Of a stretch of DNA of 64,000 bases, positions 32,178 to 43,700 are shown piece by piece. Each line of letters begins with the position of its first letter. Position 1 is the first letter of the stretch. Both the position numbers and the translations under genes were made by a program. The notes below the pieces were generated by a model. It saw only the letters and a program-made list of their open reading frames with translations. It was not told where the DNA came from and made no database searches. This DNA comes from Linum tenue (lineage: Eukaryota; Streptophyta; Magnoliopsida; Malpighiales; Linaceae), in the NCBI GenBank assembly GCA_946122785.1, contig CAMGYJ010000008.1:21849475-21913474 (forward strand), in the 5' to 3' direction.

Positions 32178-33773
32178 GGAGTTTGTATGGAATCTGGAGG
32201 AGGAGTCTTTCTCCTCGAGAAGTATCTGGAAGCAAAGGAACAAGGGAAATGGAATTAGAACTATAATTGAAGGAAATGAAATCTCGATGCAAAGTGGAAA
32301 GAAACAAAAGAAAACTCAACCCCATACTCTTCCTCGGAGGCTCCGACCTTGCAGAAACTCATCCGGTCACTAACTCACCAAGACTGCGATCCTAATTTAC
32401 CGTCGGTAATAGATCCACCATTAACCGATAGCATTGAGTCGAACAGAGAGCTGCTGCTCAACCGAGCCCATCGATGCTGAAGAGCCTGAAACATCTGCCG
32501 ATGACGTATTTGAGGCGATCGAGAGCCACCATATCTGAGAACACGAAGCTAGAAGAAAAAGTAGGTCAGAGATGGCTTCTGCAATGAAATCCTCCTATCC
32601 AACCTGCCGACGACAATGATGGGAGGGGGTTTCGCGAAACGATGAACGCGAATGAGCCTGAAGCAAATTATTTATTTGTTTTTATTTAATTTTTTCAAAA
32701 TGGTTTGGATCAAAATTATAAATAATGAGATTATTTGAATTTTCAGAATTTTTTAAGGTATACCCATACCCATCTATTTTTTATGAGAGGTACTAATTAA
32801 CGCCCTAGATTTTTAAAATTTGTCTCCCTAATTTTCCATTTTGACATTTTTGCCATGCGTTTTTATTTCCAATCTCTAACAAATCTTTGCCCTAGGATTC
32901 TGCACCGTCGTCGTAATTCACCTGGGAGTCGCCATCGCCGCCCTAGAGATTACTCGCATCGGCACCGCCGCCCTAAACCCATCCGGCCCCAATCCCCACC
33001 GGTGGAATTCTATCTCCAGTTCACGAAGTCCTCTTCTCCACCTTCACTGTTGTGCCGCTCAAAGACGAAGAAGATAAGAAAGATCCATTGCTCTGGTTCG
33101 GCGGTTGCGCGCCTTCTCTGTTGCTCTGTCTGCCCCGTCGTCACCGCCATGCCTGCTCCTTGTGCCGATCGGGCTCCATCGTCTCTGCTGCTGCTGTCTA
33201 GAGATGTTGAGGAGGAAGAAGTAACCGCAACGCCTCTGTTTCTTCTTCATCCTTGAGCAGCACAGCAGCGGAGGAGAATTCCGCCGGCGACGAGCAGAGG
33301 GATTTGGGGGCGTGGATTGGGGGCGACGAGCAAAGGGAGGAAGGGAGGAGTCTTCTGCCGCCGACGAGCAGAGGGCATGGGAGTGGCGACTGGCAGAGGG
33401 GCGCTAGGGATTAGGGCGATGGATTGGGCGGCGACCGTTTTAGAAATTGGGGTAGGATCGTCTATTTGAGTATATTAGGGTTATTTGGGGTATACCCATA
33501 CCCATCTATTTTTAATTAGGGTACGGTTATGGGTACCCAAATATCCGTAATTTATTTTACGGGATTGAATTTGGGAACAAAAAATTTTACAATTACCCAC
33601 AGGTTACTTGTTAATACTCATTTGAGTATTATGGGTACGGGTAACCATACTATACATCTAAGAGGAGAGAAGAGGAGCTACGGGGGAGAAACATAAACGT
33701 GAGCCACGATAAACTGAACAAACATTTCTCATGCTTACATGATATAAGCAAAAGCCCGCTCCCTATCGTTTTG
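32178..33773. other. Copy 2 of the exon-like segment and GC-rich insert
   Basis: Equivalent to 4478-6070. The possible exon region loses two bases (CAACCGAGCCC instead of CAACCACGAGCCC near 32464), which would shift either candidate frame and argues against a conserved protein there. The 25-bp direct repeats flanking the GC-rich insert are at about 32759 and 33490. Confidence 0.45.
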
Positions 33774-36082
33774 CGTATCAGAAAAATAGATTTTTTTAAT
33801 GTTGACCCAGAAGTGAAAATAATCTTATTTCATTCTTAATCATTCTTTTCATAGGTTTGTTATTTACAATAGCATATGGTCGATGAACTTTCATAAGGTA
33901 GAAAGGTTGTCGAATAGATTATTTATGTTTAAACTTCTTTAATGACGCTATTGTTTCAATTTGTATGGTTAGTAGTAGATATTGTTGTACCTTTTGCAGA
34001 ATTAAGCAGCTTCTTTTCAAGAAGTATTTAAAAAATAGTTTTGTGTTTAGCTAAAAAATATGAGAATTACTTACTAATATAAGAGATAATGTAAAATGAC
34101 TAAAAAATTTTCTAACATAAAATATGAATACAAATTCTAAAAATTAAAAATTATTTAAATGAATCACGTTAGATTTATTTCATCTTAAATAATACAATTT
34201 TTCAAATTTTTTTTTATAATGATATAAATGAAAGAAAATTTTATTTTTTAGAAAAATAATAATATATGGTACAATTTTGTATTTTCAAATTGGAGCTTCT
34301 ACTTTTAAGTTACGAAACATAAAACTTCTAAAATTCTGGCTAAACATAGACGTACTCCTTTGACTTTTTTTTGGGTTTGAGGTAATCGTGATTCTTCTTT
34401 ATGAATTTTTTGGACTGATTGGAAGTTTGAGTAGGTTCAGCATTGATCAGGTCAAATTAGGTTTGATACCATGGATTTGGGTGCAATTGTCTTTCTCAAA
34501 CAAAAGGAAAAAGCAAAATGAAACACACTAAAGCTAAAACTCGCTACCGACTCAAAACTCGTCAACACCAGCTTCAACTCGCTTTGACCTGACTGAACCA
34601 TGTTTTGGGAAAATTCACACCTGACACAACCCGCCAATTACAATAACAGATAAAACTCGCTCCCGCCAAAACCTGTAAAACAAGATTCAAGTCGCTTTGA
34701 GTCGAATTAGGTTGGATACTCATGCGTTTGTACTCAATTGTCATTCTCAACCAAAAGGAATAAGATAAAAAAATGCTTAAGTGGATAAAAACTCGCTCAC
34801 GACCCCAAACGCTCAACATTGCGCTTCAACTCGCTTTGACTGGGTCGACCCAAATTTAAAAAATTCACAATCTACCCAACTTGTCAATTACAAAAGCGGA
34901 TATAACTCGCTCTCAATAAGAAATACGTCAACAATGGGTCAGAGTTCAATTTTCATTCTCAACAAAAAGAAAATGAGAAATAAAGAAACATTAAGCTCTC
35001 TCACAATACAAAACTCGTCAATACCTTAGATTTGGGTACAATTGTCTTCCCAACCAAAAGAAAAATTTATAAATACTAAAGTCGGTTTCAAGTCGCTTTG
35101 ACCGGATCAAATTAGGTAGGATACCCATGGATTTGGGTTCAATTGTGATCATGCTCAACAAAAAGGAAAAAGTGAAACAGATAAACACTAAAGCGGACGA
35201 AACTCGATCTCGATACAAAACTCGCCAACATTGAGTAGATCTAGTATGGATTTTTGATAGCGGCAGTGGAAATTGGTAAGCGATGTCGAGAATTGTACAC
35301 AGTATATCTAGTATGGATCTTTGGTCGCGGCCCTGGTAACAGTGGAAGAGGACAACTCAGGATTCCACCGACAGTGTTTCGAGTTGGGTTGCAAAATGGT
35401 GCGAAAAGGCGATGATTTGGGTTCAAGTTAGGATACCCATGTGTTTGGGTTCAATTGTGATCATGCTAAAAAAACACTAAAGAGGATGAAACTTGGTCCC
35501 AATACAAAACACGTGGTAGCGGCCTTGGGAAACGGTGGTGTGGAACAACTTAGGATTCCGCCGACAGTATTGGCTGCGAAATGATGTGCAAACCTAGTAG
35601 GCAATAATTGTTATGGGAAACACAATTGACAATAGATATAAACCTAGAGAACAATAGCTAAACACAATGGTTGTAGAATGGAGAGTGGGATAAAAGGAGG
35701 AGTGTGAGAGCTACTATAATTGTTGCAATAGGTAACGCAATGAGCAATAGATGAAACCTAATGGACAATAGATGTAGACCCAACGGACAATAAATGAACA
35801 CAAAGGTTGTAGAATGGGAGAGTGGGGTAAAAGATGAAACTTAAAACTTGCCCACTTGCAAGGAGGAGTGCGAGAGCCACCAATGAATAGTAACACCAAA
35901 CCTAGGCTTTTATATATTAATTAATTAATGACCAATAGATGTAGACCCAATGGACAATTAATGAACACAAAGGTTGTAGAATGAGAGAGTGGGGTAAAAG
36001 ATGAAACTTGCCCACTTGCAAGGAGGAGTGTGAGAGCCACTAATGAATAGTAACATCAAATCTAGGCTTTTATATATCAATA
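33774..36082 (-). repeat. R element, left unit, intact (~2.3 kb)
   Basis: The clearest complete R element. On the minus strand it runs from a TATATAAAAGCC head (36082, duplicated at about 35920) through GGCCGCTACCACG-type blocks and 4-5 internal units carrying TCAAAGCGA(G/C)TTGAA, to an AT-rich tail ending near CTGATACG. It has no long open frame, no LTR-like TG...CA ends and no clear target-site duplication. The other R unit (37797-38295 plus 45723-47411 plus 48825-48958) totals nearly the same length in opposite orientation, so the pair forms an inverted repeat around exon 2. Confidence 0.75.
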
Positions 36083-36843
36083 AACTTCACATTACGTAGA
36101 CTACTTAAACATGTGAAAATAAGATCTTACTCACAACTATTTATTTTGCCCTGCATTGCACGTCAATGAAATATTACATGGGAGTAGGCTGTTAATGCAT
36201 TGCACGTGAATGAAATATAACAATGTAATATTACATGGGAGTAGGGTTGTTAATGAGCCGAGTCGAGCCGAGTTTTGGCTTGTTCATATTCGGTTCGTTT
36301 ATAAACAAGCCGAGTCAAGTCGAACACGAGCCAACTCATTTATTAAATCTTGACAGATCATTAAGATCGAAAGTTCAGTTCGAGCTCAACTCTAAGATAA
36401 TTTATTATATAATACTCTAATATTTATATGACATATGTGATACATGTAATTACCTAATGTTATGTCATATATGATAGATATTTGCTTACATATACTCAAT
36501 GTATTAAACACCATATGAGGTGATATATACAATTTAATAATTATATGCATCATTACAAACCAACTCATAAAATATAGATTGATTTTCTCATAATCTGTAG
36601 TCAAGTTGGCTCTCTAGTCACAATGTTGGGACATCTCATAAGTTCAAAACGAGACAGTTCATGCATTGTATTCAACGAGCCATCTAATCGAGCTAGTTCA
36701 CGTAGAAGCATTCATCAAGAAAGCCCATAACATTACTTAGAGATAATTGAACATACAAGGAAGATCTACGCAAAATGAAAAGCACAAGGCACAACCTTAC
36801 AAACAAATCTCCGAGAAAAGACAAGAAACAACATCATTAACGT
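36083..36843. other. 3' flank of the acyltransferase gene
   Basis: Equivalent to 13201-13964 in reverse. It probably contains the 3' UTR and polyadenylation region of the minus-strand gene and the GAGCCGAGTCGAG-type dispersed repeat at 36250-36340. No other gene is seen. Confidence 0.45.
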
Positions 36844-37716
36844 CTACATCATCACAAGGTTTTGAAAGGTCTTCATTGTCGATTCTGGTAAAGCTATATA
36901 AACAATCATATCTCCATAGTGCTCTTTCCCATTGCCGGGAAAAAATATCACCATCTCATCAATAGGCAACGCTACTGGTGCCATAAAAATAGCGTCTCCC
37001 CACCCAAAATCAGTGGTGCCAAAGGGAATCCTGGACCAGGTTGTCGCAAGAATAGTATGTCCAAAAGAATGCACACTTCTATGCAGATCATGATAATCAA
37101 TCGAAGATCTAACACTAGCATCTGTAACCATCTTGATTGCATCTTGAACCAACCCCACTGTTGTTGAAAATGACTCATTGTTCAAGTCCTTAGCTTTGCT
37201 GATGGTGCAAGCCACTGCAATTCCATTCCCCAAGTGCCCTTTAGGCAATGGCGGATCCATTTTCTCCCTCACATTCACAGGTACCATGAGTTTGGTTTCC
37301 TGATCGGCAACCATGTTCAACGCCTTGCTTCGAGCTATCCAAATGAAAGCTGTAAGGCATTCGAAAGTGGAGCACTTGGAGATAACTGCATCTTCCATAG
37401 CCTTTGATTTTAGTTTCTTTATCGATTCACAGTTAAAATGAAAAACCCTACACACCATGTTCTCTTTGGAGAAGTCATTTGAGTTAGATGATGATGACTT
37501 GTTCTCTATATTTGTAAACTCCGGATGAGGGAACTCAACCTTCGGAGGATTACGTGGTAGAAGAGAGCTCTTATCTAAACTAGGAAGCACTGAAATTGGC
37601 AGTCCTCTAGCAATCTCGGCCCATGAGTTCACAACCTCCGTCGCTGTAAAACCATCGGTCAGGCAATGAGAGATACACATTCCGAAAATGAATCCTCCAC
37701 ATTTGAGTTTTGTCAC
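36844..37716 (-). CDS. Acyltransferase exon 2 (copy 2)
   Basis: Encodes the last 290 residues with HXXXD and DFGWG motifs, after acceptor GGTTGCAG. It is open throughout and equivalent to 12328-13200. In BAHD enzymes the histidine of HXXXD acts as general base and sits in the channel between the two domains; DFGWG is structural. Confidence 0.88.
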   Translation of the reverse strand: MTKLKCGGFIFGMCISHCLTDGFTATEVVNSWAEIARGLPISVLPSLDKSSLLPRNPPKVEFPHPEFTNIENKSSSSNSNDFSKENMVCRVFHFNCESIKKLKSKAMEDAVISKCSTFECLTAFIWIARSKALNMVADQETKLMVPVNVREKMDPPLPKGHLGNGIAVACTISKAKDLNNESFSTTVGLVQDAIKMVTDASVRSSIDYHDLHRSVHSFGHTILATTWSRIPFGTTDFGWGDAIFMAPVALPIDEMVIFFPGNGKEHYGDMIVYIALPESTMKTFQNLVMM

Positions 37717-40700
37717 CTGCAACCAACTTTGATTCGTCAATGAATGCAGGATTGAGATCAAATAAATATTGACATCAAATTAACGTCATATTAATTATTA
37801 ATATATAAAAGCCTAGGTTGTGAGTTGCTATTTATTAGTGGCTCTCACACTCCTCCAAGTGCAAGTGGGGAAGTTCCAAGTCCTTCTTTTATCGGGACCG
37901 AGTTTCATCTTCTTTAGTGTTTTTTTTCTTTTTTTCTTCCTTTTTGTTGAGTAACCCAAACACATGGGTATCTACCTTGAACATAAATCCTCGGCTTTGC
38001 CCATCATTTTGGAGCCCATCTTGAAATACTGTTGGTGGAATACTAAGTTGTTCCCCACCACCATTTTCCAAGGCCGCTACCACGAGTTTCGTATCTGGAC
38101 CGAGTTTCATCCTCGTTAGTGTTTTTTTCTTTCTTTTTTCCCTTTTTGTTGAGCATGATCACAATTGAACCCAAATACATGAGTATCCTAACTTGAACAC
38201 AAATCATCGCCTTTGCCCACCATTTTGCAGCCAATCTCGAAATATTGTTGGCGGAATCCTAAATTGTTCCCCACCACCATCATTTTCCAAGGCCGTGATA
38301 TCCTAAAAAAAAAAAAAATGAAGCTAAAAGCTCTCCCCTCTCTCCTCAAATTTCTTTGGTCGGAGGCGTTTCTCTTCCTTGTCGGCATCGGAGCAACCCT
38401 CGCCAGGATCGCAATCAGAGCTCTGGCGGTGGTGCTTGCTAATCAAGGCTTGCAATTTGGGCCAGGGAATGAGCGAAACTTTGAGAATCAATTCGCTGGA
38501 TATCCTCAGCAGCTCAGAGCGGCGACACCGGAGACGCAGCAACGACAGAGGAAGTCTAAGAGGATCCCTGCATCCTGGTATAATCAGGGGGATGAGAAAT
38601 CCAGGCGAAAAAAAAACGCACGATGGATTTCCCCTCGACGGAGGATAGTTTCAAACGCTTCAGGGGCTGTAGGAAACCGGGATGGTGTTTCCGGATCCCT
38701 GCTCAGGAAGAGCTTGATGGACCGGTGGGGGGGATCCTACAGTGAATCTGAAAAGTCAATTGAACGGTACAAAGAAGGATAGATTTGGTTTAGATCAGGA
38801 AGTACTCAGAGCCCGGAATGGGACAAGGACTTTTGGTACGCAGATCTGGCGTTTCACGATCCCCTCGCCATTTGTGCAGAATGAAGATGAAGGGGGTCTA
38901 GTAAAAATCGTTTCAGGCCAGGTATGGCCGTTCCGCCGATCGTCACTAGTGAACCGATGGCGGCAGGATTCAGACCCCGAAATGGGGCGAAGCCTGGGTC
39001 GATGGTGGGGGACTTTTGTACGTTCGGCTCGGCCGGTGACCGTCCGATGGATTCAGTATGCCGGCGAGCTAACTCACTCTGGCAAACGTGTTGGGATAGG
39101 ATTCCCAACGTTCCTAACCAGAATCCCAATCCCGGTCGACAACGTCACAAACCCAATCGCCAAAATCTCGGTAAAGGAGGAGAGATATCTACCAGATTGA
39201 TTTTTAAAAATCAAACTTGTAGACTCCTACCCAAATTCTACTTTGCCCGACGCCGTCCCATAGTTCCTCAGTGGGCTTATTTAACTCTCCTGCCTACCCC
39301 AAAGTTTCCTACTTGCTATACAGCAAAAAAGCAAACGTTTGATCGGGAGGGCTGGCAGCGAAGGAAAGTGAAGGCTGAGGATCGGCGGATATCTGGTGAG
39401 TGGTTTCTGAACCCGGCGGACATTTTGTTCCGTGTTTTGGGAAATAACGCCCCATTGGCGATTATTGGATATTTGTTTTGGTGCTTCCCTGTCTCGGAAG
39501 GAGTGGGTCTTGAATCTATTCTTGATATACCTGCTGATTTGCTTCCTTTTCAGGAGGAAATCATGGCACGGATCACCAATGACCAAGTGGTGGAATTCTC
39601 CCTTGAGGAGATCCAAGCAACTCGTGTGCACAAATCACGTATGCTGATTGGTAGACTTTTTTCTGATAATCGGTTCTCCACTGCTGAGCTGCGGGATGCG
39701 GTGAACCGGCCTTGGCAAGGTCAAGGGCGCATCATTGTGCGGGAACTAGCACACGATCTTTACGAATTCACTCTCCCGTCGGAAGCTTCCAAAGCGTGGG
39801 TCTTGCAGCGAACCCCCTGGATCGTTGCGGATAGGATTCTACATCTGAAGCCATGGAGTCCCTCAATTTCTTCCCGCACGTTTGAGGAGCTGGCCAGTGT
39901 CCCTTTCCGCATCCAAATCTGGGATATACAAGAGGATTGCTGTACTCACCAATTTGGGCGGAAGATAGTGAATTCCACAATAGGACGCGTTTTGGAAGCT
40001 GGCGTCTTTTCTAGTGATGATAATGCCCGGAAGTTTGTGAAAGTGAAAGCCCTAGTGGATTTTTCTGAACCTCTCCGTTCCCAAGTCATGGAAACTAATG
40101 ATGAGACGGGGAGGTTTTGGATCCGATTTAAGTATGAGTACCTCCCCATTTTCTGTTTCAAATGCGGTCGTGTGGGGCATGCCCGTCAAGCATGCCATTT
40201 TGATCCGCCAGCAAGGAAAGAAAAATTTGGGCCTCACATGACCACCAAGGAAATGGGGAAAAGACTCTTTGATGGGGAGGAAGCTCATTTCCAAGCTCCT
40301 AGGAATCCACGGACAGTGTGGATAAATCCTGAGGTCCAGGGCCCCCACCAAACAACTGCAGGCCGGGGATTGGGAGCCCAGAGGGTTGGGCCGAATCTAA
40401 CAGGTGGTGTGGAGGCAGGTTCGTGCTCCAGGAGGAATGGGCCGCGGAGGTCTCTTGCTAGTGGATCAGAGGAAGGGCCTGAGGACCCTGTGAAGATGGG
40501 CCCATCAAAAGGCCCGGTGGCAGCCGCTGAAGCCCGCTATATGGGGCGGAACCAGAAACACTTCTTGGTTGCCAGGGGGCCCAAATTGGCCATAGGTAAT
40601 TTGGCCCGCCGGGGTAAGTCAAAGACTGGGTCAGCGCTGAGTCCAATGGAGGTTGATGGCCCAAGGGCTAGTAGCAAGGTAACCGAAGAGATGAAGCGGG

Positions 40701-43700
40701 CTTCGACAGTAGCAAATGGCGGGTCGGGAGATCGGGGAAGGAAGAAGGGGGATGCGACGCGTCGCCGAAGAAATGCAGCACCTGAACCGATCTCTTTGGG
40801 GGATCCTAAATCAAAGAAGCCAGAGGGAAAAGCAAGGCCTCGGCGACTGATTCTTGAAGAAGAATCGGAAGAGGAATTCTTCCTCAGTGAGGTCGTGGCC
40901 CAATCTCAGTCGAAATCTCAAACTGTGGATCGTCACCCTTCCACGGTGCCGGTGCCGGTGGATGGTGTGATACAAGCGGTGCCGCTGCGGCAAATCCCCC
41001 CTACACAGGAGTTTATGGGCGAGAATAATCATACTCCCCCTGAACTGAGGCCCCGTGGGAGAAAGGCCCGTGCCATTTTGCTGGAGAAAGAAACGGAACA
41101 GCTGTTGCAGGGTGAGGAGGGGAGGAGGCGAGCTGTGAGTCCAGCGGAAGAGGAGCAGCAAGATGAAAGTTCCAAGCCAAGCCCGGAATCCTGGGTGTCG
41201 GCTGATTCTTTGTCAGGAGATGAGATGCAGAATTTTGAAGTGCGGCGTAGATCGCCCCAAGTCAAGGCCACTTTTAAAAGAATGGGCCGGTCAAACCGTG
41301 TTCACCAGGTGATTGAGGCCTTTGAAAAAGGGATGACCATGGCTGATATGGGACATTCTGTGGCTGAGAATCAAGTTCGTATGGGGGAAAATGTGCTAAT
41401 TAATACTCTTGACGAATATGGTTCGAACTTACCTGCTAAGATGCCGAGCACGAAGAAACGACATCTGGAAGAGATAACAGGGAAGGAGGCAGAAAGCCCG
41501 GTTCCCAAAAAGCAATTCGTGGAAGATTTGGATGATACTGATAAGGTGGAGGAAGCCAGCCTGGAGTGGCCCCAAGCGGATAAATGAGGCTGCTAGCCTG
41601 GAATGTGAGAGGAATTGGACCATCCCTCACATTCCAAACAGCGTTTGGTTTGGTTCATTCTAATAAGCCGGATCTCGTGTTCTTTTCGGAAACGCGATCG
41701 AGACGGAGAGTAGTTGCCCGGCGTATGCGGGGTCTAGGTTTTCTTAATTCTTGTTGTTTTTTTGTCGATGCGGTTGATGCGTCTGGTGGTCTGGTTGTAG
41801 CGTGGTCCCCCGAAGTTGATGCTTCGGTTTTATTTCATTCGAATTTTTGTATTTTTGTTCAAGTTAATGAAAGGAACGTTTCTTATGTGGTGATTTTTGT
41901 CTACATTAGCTGTCATGCTGCTATAAGAGCCTCCCAGCTTGAGCATTTGCGTGGGCTTTGTGACGGTTTATCTAGACCCTATGTTATCATAGGGGACTTC
42001 AATTCTACGTTGCAAGAATGTGAAAAAGATGGGGGGAATCCTTGGAATGCCCTTCAATCGGTTAGCTTACGTGAGTTCATCCGTGATATGGGTCTCATCG
42101 ATCCAGGGTATTAGGGGGATCCTTTTACTTGGACAAATAAACGTATGGGCACTGCTTGTGTGCGTGAACGTTTAGACAGAGCTCTTTGCTCCCAAACCTG
42201 GCAAGAGTGCTTCCCGGATACCCTAGTGAAACACTTTACGGACCAAGGTTCTGATCATCGAGCGCTTCTGCTTTCTGACAAACCGTATGTCCGTAATAGT
42301 AGACCTCTGTTCCGATTTGATGCCAGGTGGGCAGAGAACCCTGAAGTAAGGGCCATGGTGGCGTATGTCTGGCATGAGGATGTCCAAGGAACCCCCATGT
42401 TTAGATTATGGGAGCGGCTCAAGAAGCTACGGCATCTGTTGTATGACTGGAGCCGAGCAGGGACGACTAATTCATTGAGAAATATAAAGACTTTGCAATC
42501 TGAAATTGAGCATATCAAGCAGAACCATCCCATCAATTGGGATGAGATCCGCATCCTTGAGGCGGAGTTAAGTAGACAGTGGGAGGCGGAGGAAGAGTAC
42601 TGGCAACAAAAATCCAGAGTCCGTTGGCTAAAGAAGGGTGATCAGAACTCTTCGTATTTTCATACGGTGACGAGGACTCGGCGGAAAAGGAATTTTGTGA
42701 GTGGGCTTCGTGCTGATGATGGGGCTTGGGTTACAGATGAAAAGGGCAAAGCGGATATTGCTACTAATTTGTATAGTACCTTATTCACGTCTGAAAATCA
42801 GGTTCAGGACATGCGGACCCGGATTCAAAATTTGCCCATTGCCCAAAGTGTAACTCCAAGCATGAATGAAGCCTTAACGGCGGTTGTGCTTCCAGAGGAA
42901 GTTCGTAAGACTGTTTTTGCTATGGGTTCGAAACAAGCTCCTGGGTCTGATGGTTTTACTGGGAAATTTTTTAAAGCCTTCTGGGGTATTGTGGGCCCAT
43001 CGGTTATTGATGCCGTCTGTTCTTTCTTTACTTCTGGGAGACTACTCCGAAGCTTTAATCACACGTGGCTCACATTAATTCCTAAAGTGGATAATGTGGA
43101 GACAATGAAGCAACTGCGCCCTATAAGCTTGTGCCAATTTGTTTATAAGATCATAACAAAGATTTTGGCGGAGCGGTTGTCCACTATCCTCCCTCAAGTG
43201 GTCTCAGAAGGTCAGAATGGTTTCATTAAGGAGCGTCAGATAGTGGATAACATTTTACTAGGGCATGAGCTTATGCACTATTTAAAAACTAAAACTAAGG
43301 GGAAGAAGGGGTTCATGGCCCTAAAGGTTGACATGGAAAAGGCCTATGATAGAGTCGAATGGCCCTTTCTCCTTGAGGTTTTGGTAAAAATGGGATTTAG
43401 CTCTACCTGGGTAGGTTGGATCAAGGAATGTCTCAGCTCTGCGTCTTTTTCAGTTATGATGAATGGCACGCCGTCTGGGTTCTTTTCCTCTTCTAGAGGC
43501 CTGCGCCAAGGGGACCCGTTATCACCTCTTCTTTTTGTGCTTTGCACTGAGGGGTTTGCGGCGCTTCTCCGGAAGGCCACAGCTGAAAAAAAGGGTTAGA
43601 CGCGGGATTAGATGGCGCCGCGGGCTCCTAGACTGACGCACTTATTTTTTGCCGATGACTCGTATTTATTCTTCGGGGCTCCCTTCAGGAATGGAAAATC

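Noticed and set aside
32016..32325. Frames running through the N gap
   Set aside because: They join unrelated sequence across unknown bases and have no biological meaning.
38924..39562. N-terminal extension of LINE ORF1 to 887 residues
   Set aside because: The extension overlaps other open frames in the leader and lacks family-like sequence. The DUF4283 domain begins at the ATG at 39563, so I use that start.
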